A DNA stretch of 64,000 nucleotides, from the NCBI GenBank assembly GCA_002840685.1, contig PHBU01000014.1, positions 1-64,000 of the forward strand, in the 5' to 3' direction. The position numbers were made by a program, and so were the translations under genes. The notes under the pieces were generated by a model. It did no database searches. It saw nothing but the letters and a program-made list of their open reading frames with translations, and was not told the DNA's origin. This DNA is from Chloroflexi bacterium HGW-Chloroflexi-6 (GTDB taxonomy: Bacteria; Chloroflexota; Anaerolineae; Anaerolineales; Villigracilaceae). Below are positions 42,857 through 52,160 of the stretch, piece after piece. Numbering within the stretch: the first letter of the stretch is position 1; the number at the start of each line of letters is the position of its first letter.

Positions 42857-44116
42857 ATGTCTGCACTCGAAGCACTCATCCGCAAGAACCTGCGTTTTAA
42901 CATTGCCATCAGCATGACCGATGCCACTTTTTTTGGTCTGGGCTGGGGTTTTAGCTCCTTCGGCACCATCCTGCCGCTCTTTGTCAGCAGCATGACCGAC
43001 TCGGCCATCCTGATCGGCCTGATCCCTGCCATCCACTCGGTCGGCTGGCAGCTTCCGCAACTGCTGACCGCCAACCGTGTGGCGCGCCTGCGGCGCTACA
43101 AGCCGATGGTGCTGATGATGACGATCCACGAGCGCGTTCCGTTTTTGGGCCTGGCGCTGGCTGCCGGGCTTTTACCGTTTCTGGGGGCGGGACTGATCCT
43201 ACCCTTCACCTTCCTGCTGTTGATCTGGCAGGGACTCGGCTCGGGCTTCACCGCCAACCCCTGGCAAAGCATGATTGCCAAGATCATCCCCAGCGACTAT
43301 CGCGGAACGTTCTTCGGCGTGCAGTCTGCCTTTGCCAACATGGTGATCAGCGCTTCGGCGGTCGGGGCGGGTTACCTGCTCGGCTGGCTCGATTCACCGC
43401 TCGATTTTGTGTTGTGCTTTCTGGTGGCATCCGTCGGCTACGGGCTTTCGATGCTGGTGCTCGGTTTCACCCGTGAGCCGGTCGATGAGCTAAAAGAAAT
43501 CCCGGCTGAAACCAGATCGCCGTTTACGGGCATGGGCGCCATTCTCAAGCGCGACCGCAATTTCAGCTGGTTCCTGGCGATGCGCATCATCTACCAGTTT
43601 GCCAGCATGGGCTTTGCCTTCTACATCGTTTATGGGCTGCGCCAGTTCAACATGGATGAAATCACCGCCGGATTCATGACTGCCGCCCTGACCGTTTCTC
43701 AGACGGTTGCCAATGTCGGCATGGGCTGGCTGGCCGACCGCTGGGGGCATCGCACCATTCTGATCTTTGGCATGTTGATGGTTTCGCTCAGTTCCCTGCT
43801 GGCCTGGGCCGCCCCCGACTTGAGCTGGTTCTACGCGGTATTCATCTTCTCGGGCCTGGCCAACGTCGCCTTCTGGACAATCGGTATGGCAATGACGGTT
43901 GAATTCGGCACGGAAGCCGAACGCCCGATCTACATCGGCATGGCCAACACCCTGGTCGCTCCGGCCACCATCCTGGCTCCGCTGCTCGGCGGCTGGATCG
44001 CCGATGTGGCAGGCTACCAGACCACCTTCATGATCTCGGTTGTTGGCGGGCTGGTAACTGCCGCCATACTGGTGTTCCTGATCAAAGACCCGAAAAAGTT
44101 AATCGTTAAAACCTGA
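42857..44116 (+). CDS. Major facilitator superfamily transporter
   Basis: A 419-residue membrane protein with about twelve hydrophobic segments in two halves of six. The loop GMGWLADRWGHRTILIFGML between helices 8 and 9 is the MFS motif-A-like repeat. Conserved acidic specificity residues are not obvious. It is divergent from nrdR and followed by a repeat cluster and an M24 peptidase gene. The substrate cannot be predicted; some relatives accompany peptidases. Confidence 0.9.
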   Translation: MSALEALIRKNLRFNIAISMTDATFFGLGWGFSSFGTILPLFVSSMTDSAILIGLIPAIHSVGWQLPQLLTANRVARLRRYKPMVLMMTIHERVPFLGLALAAGLLPFLGAGLILPFTFLLLIWQGLGSGFTANPWQSMIAKIIPSDYRGTFFGVQSAFANMVISASAVGAGYLLGWLDSPLDFVLCFLVASVGYGLSMLVLGFTREPVDELKEIPAETRSPFTGMGAILKRDRNFSWFLAMRIIYQFASMGFAFYIVYGLRQFNMDEITAGFMTAALTVSQTVANVGMGWLADRWGHRTILIFGMLMVSLSSLLAWAAPDLSWFYAVFIFSGLANVAFWTIGMAMTVEFGTEAERPIYIGMANTLVAPATILAPLLGGWIADVAGYQTTFMISVVGGLVTAAILVFLIKDPKKLIVKT

Positions 44117-44270
44117 CAGGTTTCCAACGAGCACCCGCAGACCGAGCTTCCACCAACGCAAGCAAGCTGATAAAACCTGTCAGGTTGATCAAGAGAAGCC
44201 CCTACAGGCTGAGTTCACACCAACGCAAGCGAGCTGACACAAAAAGAGCCTGATAAAACCTGTCAGGTTT
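44107..44270 (+). repeat. Three copies of AACCTGTCAGGTT palindrome with linked repeat
   Basis: AAAACCTGACAGGTTT (44107-44122, overlapping the MFS stop), AAAACCTGTCAGGTTG (44171-44186) and AAAACCTGTCAGGTTT (44255-44270) lie in about 165 bp. Between them CCAACGCAAGCRAGCTGA occurs twice (near 44151 and 44220). The arrangement is a short interspersed palindromic repeat in the MFS-peptidase gap, possibly a transcript-end structure or a mobile small repeat. Confidence 0.75.
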
Positions 44271-44291
44271 ATAGTTCCGAGGAGAACCCCC

Positions 44292-45485
44292 ATGACATTG
44301 ATCCAGGAAAAAGTATCGCAGGCCATCGACATTCTCAAAGAAAAAGAAATCGACCTGTGGCTGACCTTCGTGCGCGAAACATCAGGCGTGCGCGACCCGG
44401 TGCTCAACTTCATCCTCGGCCCCGCCGACCTGACCTGGGAAAGCGCCCTGCTCCTGACCCGCAGCGGACGAAAAATTGCAATCATCGGTCGCCTGGAAGC
44501 CGAAGAAGTCGGGCGGCTGGGCGTGTACGATGAGATCATCCCCTACGACACGGCCGTCAGCGGCCTGTTGCGCGAAACCCTGGCCAGGCTTGATCCGCAG
44601 CAGATCGCGGTCAATTTCAGCCACAACAACGTCCACGCTGACGGTCTGACGCACGCCATGTATCTGAAGCTGCAAACCTACCTGGAAGGCACGCCCTACG
44701 CCGAAAGGTTGGTCAGCGCCGAGGCGGTCATCTCGTCCCTGCGCGGGCGCAAAACCGCCGCCGAAGTGGGGAAAATCCGCCGGGCGGTGCAAATCACCGA
44801 GCAGATTTACGCAAAAACGTTTGAGTTCATCCGGGTCGGGATGAGCGAGAAAGAAGTCGCAGCCTTCATGCACGCCCAAATGACGGAAGCCGGCGTCGGG
44901 TTCGCCTGGCCGCAGGGTTCAAATCCGGCGGTCAACAGCGGGCCCGATTCCGTGGTCGGGCATGCCGGGCCAACCGATATAAAAATCCAGCCCGGGCATT
45001 TGCTGCATTTCGATTTTGGCGTCCAATTTGAGGAATATTGCTCCGACATCCAGCGCATGGCCTACGTGCTGCGCCCCGGCGAAACCGAGGCTCCTGCCGA
45101 AGTCAAACACGGATTCGACACGATCCGGGCTGCGATCGAGGCCTGCCGCAGCGTGCTCAAGCCCGGTTTCGCCGGCAAGGATGCCGATGCCGCCGCCCGC
45201 CAAACCGTGACAGCCGCCGGCTACCCCGAATACATGTACGGGACCGGCCACCAACTGGGGCGAGTGGCCCACGATGGCGGGGCGCTGCTCGGGCCGCTCT
45301 GGGAGAAATACGGCGACCAGCCCAACCAGCGCGTCGAAACCGGGAATGTTTACACTATCGAACCGGGTCTGGCTGTGCCAGGCTACGGCTACATCGGCCT
45401 GGAAGAAGATGTGCTTGTGACCGAAGACAGCGCCGAATATCTGGGCGAGCCGCAGCGCGAGTTGATCTTAATCAGCACGAGATAA
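44292..45485 (+). CDS. M24-family aminopeptidase (Xaa-Pro peptidase-like)
   Basis: A 397-residue cytosolic metallopeptidase with a creatinase-like N-terminal domain (1-150) and a pita-bread M24 domain. The five metal ligands are seen: Asp in LHFDFGVQFEEYCSDIQR (two), His in GTGHQLGRVAHDGG, Glu in YTIEPGLAVPG, and Glu in YIGLEEDVLVTE. The family removes N-terminal residues before proline. A GAGGAG ribosome-binding site lies at about 44279. Stands after the repeat cluster; co-transcription with the MFS gene is possible. Confidence 0.9.
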   Translation: MTLIQEKVSQAIDILKEKEIDLWLTFVRETSGVRDPVLNFILGPADLTWESALLLTRSGRKIAIIGRLEAEEVGRLGVYDEIIPYDTAVSGLLRETLARLDPQQIAVNFSHNNVHADGLTHAMYLKLQTYLEGTPYAERLVSAEAVISSLRGRKTAAEVGKIRRAVQITEQIYAKTFEFIRVGMSEKEVAAFMHAQMTEAGVGFAWPQGSNPAVNSGPDSVVGHAGPTDIKIQPGHLLHFDFGVQFEEYCSDIQRMAYVLRPGETEAPAEVKHGFDTIRAAIEACRSVLKPGFAGKDADAAARQTVTAAGYPEYMYGTGHQLGRVAHDGGALLGPLWEKYGDQPNQRVETGNVYTIEPGLAVPGYGYIGLEEDVLVTEDSAEYLGEPQRELILISTR

Positions 45486-45640
45486 TATCTTGCATTCCCA
45501 TTCATCATATTAATCTGACACAAATCATAAAAATCCCATTAACAGATATGACTTTCCTCTGACGGGCATCACTGGCAGGGCGTTGAGAGCGGGGCTATAC
45601 TCATAGTGCATTCTTTCACATTCCCTGAAAAGGATTCCCC

Positions 45641-47194
45641 ATGCCCGAAGAAGATCCTCGAATTTTAGAACTCCGCTCGGTACGCGCCAAGGCCCGCGCC
45701 GGTGGCGGACAAGACCGCATCGAAAAACAGCACGCCAAAGGCAAGGGCACAGCCCGCGAGCGCATCGACGGCCTGCTTGACCCCGGTACTTTCAACGAGC
45801 TGGAACCGTTCATCACCAGCGACACGGATGAACTGGGCATGGCCCCTGAGAAATTCCTGGGCGATGGCGTTGTGACCGGTTACGGCCAGATCGAAGGCCG
45901 GCCGGTCTATGTCTACGCGCAAGATTTCACCATCTATGGCGGCACCCTCTCAGAGATGCAGAGCCACAAGATCTGCCGTGTGATGGACCTGGCCCTGCGC
46001 AACGGCGCGCCCATTATCGGCTTAATCGATTCGGGCGGCGCGCGCATTCAGGAAGGCATCAAAAGCCTGGGCGGATACGCTGAGATCTTCCGGCGCAATG
46101 CCCAGTTTTCGGGCGTCATCCCCCAAATCAGCGTCATGCTTGGCCCATGCGCAGGCGGCGCAGCTTACTCGCCAGCGCTGCAAGACATCATCATCATGGT
46201 CGAGAAGCAATCCTTCATGTTCCTGACCGGCCCCGAAGTCATAAAGGCCGTGACCGGTGAAGTGGTTGACGCTGAATCGCTGGGCGGCTCAGATATCCAC
46301 ATGTCGGTCAGCGGCACAGCCCACCTCGCAACCCGCACCGAAGAAGAAGCAATCGCCCTGACCCGGCGCGTGGTCAGCTACTTCCCATCCAACAACGTTG
46401 AAAACCCACCCTTCCGACAGACCAGCGACAACCCGCAGCGCATGGATGATCTGCTCAACAGCATCGTCCCGATCGACCCCTCGCATTCCTATTCCATGCA
46501 CGAGGTCATCGAAACCATCGTTGATAAAGAATCCTTCCTCGAGATCCAGCCCGAGTGGGCACGCAACGCCATCGTTGGCCTGGCGCGCCTGGGTGGGCAA
46601 AGCGTGGGCATCATCGGTCAGGAACCGTCCGTCATGGCGGGCGTGATCGACATCGACGCCGCCGACAAGATGACCCGCTTCGTACGCATGTGCGACTGCT
46701 TCAACATTCCGCTGGTGACTTTCGTCGATTCGCCCGGCTTTTTGCCCGGCGTTTCACAGGAACACGGCGGCATCATCCGTCACGGCGCGAAACTGCTCTA
46801 CGCCTACTCTGAAGCCACCGTTCCGAAGGCAACCGTCATCACCCGCAAGGCCTACGGCGGCGCGTACGTGGTCATGTCAAGCAAATACCTCGGCACCGAC
46901 ATCACCTATGCCTGGCCGAGCGCCGAAATTGCGGTCATGGGCGCGGAAGGCGCAGCCAACATTCTGTATCGCAAACAAATCGAAAACGCCCCCGACTCGG
47001 CTGCCAAACGCCGCGAAATGGCCGCCCTGTACCGTGAAAAATTTGGCAACCCGTACTACGCCGCCGGAGCCGGTTACATCGACGACATCATCGAACCGCG
47101 CGAAACCCGCTCGAAACTGATCGCCGCCCTTTCGGCCCTGCGCGACAAGTACGCCCCCGCCCCGCCGCGCAAGCATGGCAATATTCCGGTGTAA
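45641..47194 (+). CDS. mmdA: Acyl-CoA carboxyltransferase, alpha subunit of Na+-pumping decarboxylase
   Basis: A 517-residue carboxyltransferase of the propionyl-/methylmalonyl-CoA type: KGKGTARERIDGLLDPGTF, APIIGLIDSGGARIQEGIKS, and GRLI-like FVDSPGFLPGVSQEHGGIIR are visible. In the sodium pump it moves the carboxyl group from methylmalonyl-CoA to biotin. The substrate is assigned from its downstream partners (OadG-like, biotin carrier, beta subunit), which are those of methylmalonyl-CoA decarboxylase; glutaconyl-CoA is less likely. A propionyl-CoA carboxylase role is unlikely because no biotin carboxylase gene is present. Confidence 0.9.
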   Translation: MPEEDPRILELRSVRAKARAGGGQDRIEKQHAKGKGTARERIDGLLDPGTFNELEPFITSDTDELGMAPEKFLGDGVVTGYGQIEGRPVYVYAQDFTIYGGTLSEMQSHKICRVMDLALRNGAPIIGLIDSGGARIQEGIKSLGGYAEIFRRNAQFSGVIPQISVMLGPCAGGAAYSPALQDIIIMVEKQSFMFLTGPEVIKAVTGEVVDAESLGGSDIHMSVSGTAHLATRTEEEAIALTRRVVSYFPSNNVENPPFRQTSDNPQRMDDLLNSIVPIDPSHSYSMHEVIETIVDKESFLEIQPEWARNAIVGLARLGGQSVGIIGQEPSVMAGVIDIDAADKMTRFVRMCDCFNIPLVTFVDSPGFLPGVSQEHGGIIRHGAKLLYAYSEATVPKATVITRKAYGGAYVVMSSKYLGTDITYAWPSAEIAVMGAEGAANILYRKQIENAPDSAAKRREMAALYREKFGNPYYAAGAGYIDDIIEPRETRSKLIAALSALRDKYAPAPPRKHGNIPV

Positions 47195-47280
47195 AGATGT
47201 GTCAGGTGCGATGTGTCAGGTATCAGGTAAAAACAAAACCTGACACTTGAACCCTGACCCCTGATACCCCAGGAGCTTTA

Positions 47281-47612
47281 TGGAACTGATGACTCAAACA
47301 CTCTGGATCACCCTGCTGGGCATGGGCCTGACCTTTGCCGCGATCGTGCTCTTCTGGGGCATGATGTCGCTGATCACGGCCATTCCGGTTAAGGAAAAAG
47401 CCGAAGAAGCAGATATAGAGCAAGATACTATCTCGCCCAACGATAAAGGGCAAAAAGCCCAGGCAGCGGCTGTGGCAGTTGCACTGGCGCTGGCCGAGCA
47501 GGAACAACAGCAGGTGGCTTACTTCCCGATGCCCGAAACAGCCTTTGTCAGCGCCTGGCAGTTGGGCATGCGCACCCGTCAGATGTACCAGAAGGGCAAC
47601 AGCAGGCGATAA
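47281..47612 (+). CDS. mmdD: OadG/MmdD-type small subunit
   Basis: A 110-residue protein with one N-terminal membrane helix (LWITLLGMGLTFAAIVLFWG, about 8-27) and a charged, Ala/Gln-rich tail. Size, topology and position between the alpha subunit and biotin carrier match the OadG/MmdD subunit that anchors and stabilises the decarboxylase complex. A good AGGAGC ribosome-binding site precedes ATG 47281. The 86-bp gap before it contains a TGTCAGGT/ACCTGACA-type repeat similar to the one near 44.2 kb. Confidence 0.85.
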
Positions 47613-47624
47613 CCCGAGGAACTT

Positions 47625-48053
47625 ATGAAATATACAGTCAAAATAGCGGATACAACGTACGAAGTCGAAATTGAAGATTTAAACCAGCGCCCGATCCTGG
47701 CCCGCATCGGGGACGAGACCTTTGAAGTGACCCCCGAAAACGGGCGGGCCGCCGTAAAAGCGGACTCACATCAGCCAGAATCCGTTTCGAAAACAGCCAA
47801 ACAGGCTGCGGGGGGAGCGCCCTCCGGCACAACGAGCGGAACCAGCATCGTCGCGCCGTTACCCGGCACGGTAACGGAGGTCAATGTCAAGGCCGGCGAT
47901 TCCATCCAAAGCGGCCAGCAAGTGTGCGTGATCGACGCCATGAAAATGAAGAACGCCATCCGCGCCACGCGCGGCGGCAAAATCGCCAAGGTGGGTGTGA
48001 CCGCCGGGCAGTCGGTGACCCATCGCCAGGTGCTGGTGGAGTTTGAAGCATGA
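47625..48053 (+). CDS. mmdC: Biotin carboxyl carrier subunit
   Basis: A 142-residue carrier. After an N-terminal 50-residue domain and a Gly/Ala/Ser/Thr linker (about 45-75) comes a biotinyl domain: PLPGTVTEVNVKAGDSIQSG and the biotinylation site IDAMKMKN, where the central Lys is modified. It shuttles CO2 from the alpha to the beta subunit. The last four bases overlap the start of the beta-subunit gene (ATGA), so they are coupled. Confidence 0.95.
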   Translation: MKYTVKIADTTYEVEIEDLNQRPILARIGDETFEVTPENGRAAVKADSHQPESVSKTAKQAAGGAPSGTTSGTSIVAPLPGTVTEVNVKAGDSIQSGQQVCVIDAMKMKNAIRATRGGKIAKVGVTAGQSVTHRQVLVEFEA

Positions 48054-49198
48054 ACCTGGCCGAAATTCTCCCGCAATTGCTGACCGGGTTTACCTCTTTC
48101 GGCTGGGGCAATGCGCTGATGCTCGTGGTCGGCGGGATTTTGATCTATCTGGCTGTGGCCAAGGAATATGAGCCGGTGCTGCTGCTGCCGATCGGCTTTG
48201 GCTGCATTATTGCGAACCTGGGCATGTCGGTTTACAACGAGCACGGCTTCATGAAGGTGATTTACGATGCCGGGATCAAGTCGGAGTTGTTCCCGCTGCT
48301 GATCTTCATCGGCGTGGGCGCGATGATCGACTTTCGCCCGCTGCTGGCCCAACCCCGCATGGTTTTGCTGGGCGCCGCCGGCCAGTTCGGCATTTTTGGC
48401 ACGTTGATTTTGGCGACTTGGCTTGGTTTCCCGCTCAATGAAGCTGCTTCGATCGGCACGATCGGCGCGATCGACGGCCCAACGGCGATCTTCGTCACAT
48501 CCAAACTGGCCCCCGACCTGCTCGGCCCGATCGCGGTGGCGGCTTATTCATACATGAGCCTGATCCCGATCATCCAGCCGCCGATCATGCGCCTGATGAC
48601 GACTCGCAAAGAGCGCCTGATCCGAATGGATTACGCTCCGCGCCCGGTTTCACAGACGACGGTGATCGCTTTCCCGATCGTGGTGACGGTCATCGTCAGC
48701 CTGATCGCGCCCGGCGCGGCCCCGCTGATGGCAACCCTGATGCTCGGCAACCTGCTCAAAGAGTCGGGAGTGGTCGAGCGCTTGAACAAGGCCGCCCAAA
48801 ACGAGATCATCAACATCGCGACCCTGTTCCTGGGTCTGGCGATCGGCGCGACCATGACTGCCGACAAGTTCATCTTCGACCCGGCAACGGGCGAATGGCA
48901 GTTGCGCACCCTGCTAATCCTGGGTTTGGGGCTGCTGGCCTTCATCATGGATACCGTTGCCGGGCTTTTGTTCGGCAAGCTGATGTCTTTCCTTTCGGGT
49001 GGCAAGATCAACCCGCTGATCGGGGCCTGCGGCATCAGCGCCTTCCCGATGGCCGGACGGCTCTCAGCCAAAATGGCCCAGGAAGAAGATTTCGATAACT
49101 TCATCCTGATGCACGCCATGGGTGCGAACACGGCCGGCCAATTGGGCTCGGTCATCGCGGGCGGGGTGCTGCTGGCAATTGTCAGCACGATGATGTAA
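48050..49198 (+). CDS. mmdB: Sodium-pumping decarboxylase beta subunit
   Basis: A 382-residue integral membrane protein with about ten hydrophobic segments. The family segments LPIGFGCIIANLG, GVGAMIDFRPLL, GAIDGPTAIFVTSKL (with the conserved Asp of the ion path) and MGANTAGQLGSVIAGG are present. It decarboxylates carboxybiotin and exports Na+, giving the cell a sodium gradient from methylmalonyl-CoA. The gene is last in the mmdADCB order and is followed by a terminator. Confidence 0.95.
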   Translation: MNLAEILPQLLTGFTSFGWGNALMLVVGGILIYLAVAKEYEPVLLLPIGFGCIIANLGMSVYNEHGFMKVIYDAGIKSELFPLLIFIGVGAMIDFRPLLAQPRMVLLGAAGQFGIFGTLILATWLGFPLNEAASIGTIGAIDGPTAIFVTSKLAPDLLGPIAVAAYSYMSLIPIIQPPIMRLMTTRKERLIRMDYAPRPVSQTTVIAFPIVVTVIVSLIAPGAAPLMATLMLGNLLKESGVVERLNKAAQNEIINIATLFLGLAIGATMTADKFIFDPATGEWQLRTLLILGLGLLAFIMDTVAGLLFGKLMSFLSGGKINPLIGACGISAFPMAGRLSAKMAQEEDFDNFILMHAMGANTAGQLGSVIAGGVLLAIVSTMM

Positions 49199-49218
49199 AG
49201 ATAGAAAGTGGAAAGAAG

Positions 49219-49251
49219 AAAGAGCCAGAGATGAGTCTCCGGCTCTTTTTT
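49219..49251 (+). terminator. Terminator of the decarboxylase operon
   Basis: Arms AAAGAGCC (49219-49226) and GGCTCTTT (49241-49248), extended by an inner GAGA/TCTC pairing, followed by a T-run. Confidence 0.9.
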
Positions 49252-49291
49252 GATTTACTGCTGCAGAAAAAAGTTTTGCCAGATCATCCTT

Positions 49292-52066
49292 TTATGGGAT
49301 TTTCCATATCAGGATAGCGCCATCCGGTGTAGTTGATGCGAGCAAATGACCATCTGGCGAGAAGCTCAGGGCAATATCCTGAACAATTTCAGCTTTTCTG
49401 GCATTCGACGAGTAGTTCAGGATGGCAAGGGGAACGGACTCAGCCTGCAAATCCCACAGGCAGATCTGACCGCTTGCACCCGCCGCCAACCAGCGGCCAT
49501 CCGGTGACCAGACCAGGGATTTGATAGATTCCCAGCCCAGCATACCCCCAAGAATTTTACTCTGCTGTCCGGTTTGCGCATTCCACAAGATGACAAAACC
49601 ACTGTGGGATGGGGGAGTTACAGAGCCACCCGCCACAATCCACTTGCCGTCCGGCGACCAGGCCAACGCTTCCCAAAAAGGATGGTAAGCCTCATATTCT
49701 TCCAGCGCGAGTCTGAGCAAAACATCTCCGCTTTGTGCATCCCAGACGACAACCCTGCCTGAAATTGAGTCTCCCGAAACAAGCCGGGTTCCATCCGGTG
49801 ACCAGGCGACCTTATCATATAGGTCGTCACCATGCAGTTGGAGTATTTCGTTTCCAGAATTATCGCTGATGGCGTTGGGCGAAGCGACAAAGCGCCCATC
49901 CGGCGACCGGAAAGCCGAAGCGGTGGAGAGCCAGGCAGGTGGAGGTATTTCGCGGCGCGAGAGTATCTCCCCGGTTGTGGAACTCCACCTGATTTCAACG
50001 CTGCCATCAAAAGTGAGCAAATTATTCCCATCCCAGCCGAGAGCAGAATTGGGTTTGAGTTCCCAACCACCCAGCGCAAACACCGTTTGACCTGTTTCAA
50101 AATCAAAACCCAGCAAGCTGTCATTATCCGAAACTGCCCCAATCAGGGTTTGGTTGTCAGGCATCCAGGCCAGACCGGCATAACTTTGTTCTTTTTTATC
50201 GCTTACCAGTAACTCACCAGTTTCAACATCCCAAACCAGCCTGCTATAGATGAATGTAGAAGCAATTCGTTTGCCATCCGGCGACCAGGCAAAAGAGCCA
50301 AGGTGAACATCTATTTTGGGCTCACCGTGTAAAGATTTTATGATATCGCCGGTTTCTCCATCAATAATTGTCAGGCTGGATATGCCTCCAAGAGCAAACA
50401 TACTTTTCGTCGGCGCCGGATAAAAACCAGAAAAATACTCAGAAGGTTGGGGCTGAAAACCATCAAGCGGCAGGAGAGTAACCGCATCCCAGGCAAGCAC
50501 GTATCCATTGCCTTTATAGCCATAGATGATTCTTCCATCGCCTGACCAGTCCGCGTAGATAATGCCTTCTGTAACGGGATTGCATTTGGTTGGCTGGACG
50601 GTGTGTCTTAGTTTTCCAGTAGCGGCATCCCAGATCAGCACCTGTTCGCAACCAGCGCCAGTCAGAATAGATTTACCATCCGGCGACCAGACACCGCGAA
50701 TGCGCTCTTTCCCTTTTAAAGTCATCAGCGTTTCGCCGTTTTCTACCGAGAGAATTAGCAAGATGTTTCCGGCTTGTCCAATGGAAAGCTGGGTGCCATC
50801 GGGATTGAAGGATAAGTGACGAGACAGGCCGTTGTGCAAAGGGGCAAGAGGTTGAAACCAGATTTTCTCCTGGGTAACAGTTTCATACAGATAAACGCCC
50901 TTCATCGTACTAATTGCCACCCAGCGCCCATCTTTCGAAACTTCAAAGCTATTCGGTTCGTCTGCATCCCCATCCTTGCCTTTTCCTATCCGCACCAACG
51001 GAGTTATGCTTTCGCGGACCGTAAACGCTGGCACTAAGGTAGATTCAACCGGTATCTTTGTGGATTCAACCGGCTTGTTTCCTACCTGGGCCAAAAAACC
51101 ATAACTGACTTTTCCCAACCCATTCCAGCTAGCGTTGAGCTGGATGATGTATGTTCCCTCTTTTTCTTGAAGCAAAATATCTGCATCCTGCTTCAAAGGC
51201 AGCGAACCGCTCCACCCCGCAGCCTCCTTGGCCCAAAATCTCAAGCCGTTCAGACCGCCGATGGTTTCAGTAATGGCGGGCATGACTGAGATCATAAGCG
51301 AATCTGGCGGGGCATCAAATGGAAGGTGAAATATGGCCGTAAAAGGCGTTTCTTCGGCAACCAGCGGCTCGTTGGCGGTGAGAATCCCCTGCATATCGAC
51401 ACAAACATTGTTCATAAGGCTGCCGGTGTTTTGCCAACAATATGAACCAATACCCGCGGTTTGTGTTTTTCCATTTATTTCGAGCGTTGCGGCAGGCGGC
51501 TTTGTCGCTGGCAAAGATGCAGGGGGATCAAGGGTCTGTATAGTGTCAGGGAACTCATCTCCTACCCTCACCAAGAACCAATAACCAAAATCACCTACAT
51601 TTTCCCAACCAGCATTGAGTATGACGATATTTAGCCCTGTAAATCCCCGAAGCAGAACATCAACATCTCGTTTGACAGGTAATAAGTGCATCTGGCCCAC
51701 ACTCATATCCCAGGTTAATCCATCCGGGGTTTCATCTGTGACAGGCATAACCAAGACGGAAAGCGAATCAGGCAAGGTATCCACAGGAAAATGAAAGCTG
51801 GCCATGAACGATGTTTCTCCAGCTGCCAACAACGGGTCACCGTTGGCAAGAATATTGACAGCATCGTTACAAACATTGTTTTCTGCCTTCTCAAGGCTAT
51901 ACCCGCAGTAATCAACAGTTTGTGTTTTTCCATCGATTTCGAGCGTCGCAGCCGGTGGGTTCGAGACCTCAGTCGGCTCGGCAAGCGGGGTGGATGGAGA
52001 ACAAGCAGCAAGCGCAATCACCAGAATGATGATCGCCAGTGAACGAACCTGATTTGGATGGCACAT
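49292..52066 (-). CDS. WD40-repeat lipoprotein with duplicated N-terminal domain
   Basis: A 924-residue exported protein. The signal MCHPNQVRSLAIIILVIALAAC ends in a lipobox; ATG 52066 is chosen for this reason. Two similar domains of about 130 residues follow, each starting PPAATLEI(D/N)GKTQT and ending in a beta-strand GYWFLVRVGDE or SYGFLAQVGNK. The C-terminal 550 residues hold about ten WD40 repeats with the motif W(S/M)PDGK, for example AWSPDGKRIAS and VWSPDGRWLAAG, forming one or two beta-propellers. Likely a surface scaffold; partner unknown. Confidence 0.9.
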   Translation of the reverse strand: MCHPNQVRSLAIIILVIALAACSPSTPLAEPTEVSNPPAATLEIDGKTQTVDYCGYSLEKAENNVCNDAVNILANGDPLLAAGETSFMASFHFPVDTLPDSLSVLVMPVTDETPDGLTWDMSVGQMHLLPVKRDVDVLLRGFTGLNIVILNAGWENVGDFGYWFLVRVGDEFPDTIQTLDPPASLPATKPPAATLEINGKTQTAGIGSYCWQNTGSLMNNVCVDMQGILTANEPLVAEETPFTAIFHLPFDAPPDSLMISVMPAITETIGGLNGLRFWAKEAAGWSGSLPLKQDADILLQEKEGTYIIQLNASWNGLGKVSYGFLAQVGNKPVESTKIPVESTLVPAFTVRESITPLVRIGKGKDGDADEPNSFEVSKDGRWVAISTMKGVYLYETVTQEKIWFQPLAPLHNGLSRHLSFNPDGTQLSIGQAGNILLILSVENGETLMTLKGKERIRGVWSPDGKSILTGAGCEQVLIWDAATGKLRHTVQPTKCNPVTEGIIYADWSGDGRIIYGYKGNGYVLAWDAVTLLPLDGFQPQPSEYFSGFYPAPTKSMFALGGISSLTIIDGETGDIIKSLHGEPKIDVHLGSFAWSPDGKRIASTFIYSRLVWDVETGELLVSDKKEQSYAGLAWMPDNQTLIGAVSDNDSLLGFDFETGQTVFALGGWELKPNSALGWDGNNLLTFDGSVEIRWSSTTGEILSRREIPPPAWLSTASAFRSPDGRFVASPNAISDNSGNEILQLHGDDLYDKVAWSPDGTRLVSGDSISGRVVVWDAQSGDVLLRLALEEYEAYHPFWEALAWSPDGKWIVAGGSVTPPSHSGFVILWNAQTGQQSKILGGMLGWESIKSLVWSPDGRWLAAGASGQICLWDLQAESVPLAILNYSSNARKAEIVQDIALSFSPDGHLLASTTPDGAILIWKIP

Positions 52067-52160
52067 TTTTAGCTCTTTTCTTTTCTGCACGGCATTGCCC
52101 CCATTAAGCCACTGTTTCTTGCGTAATTCTCTCAATCGGCCTATCGCAAAATGCAAGGAG

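Noticed and set aside
44107..44270. CRISPR array
   Set aside because: The repeats are short palindromes with unequal, partly repeated spacers and no cas genes are near.
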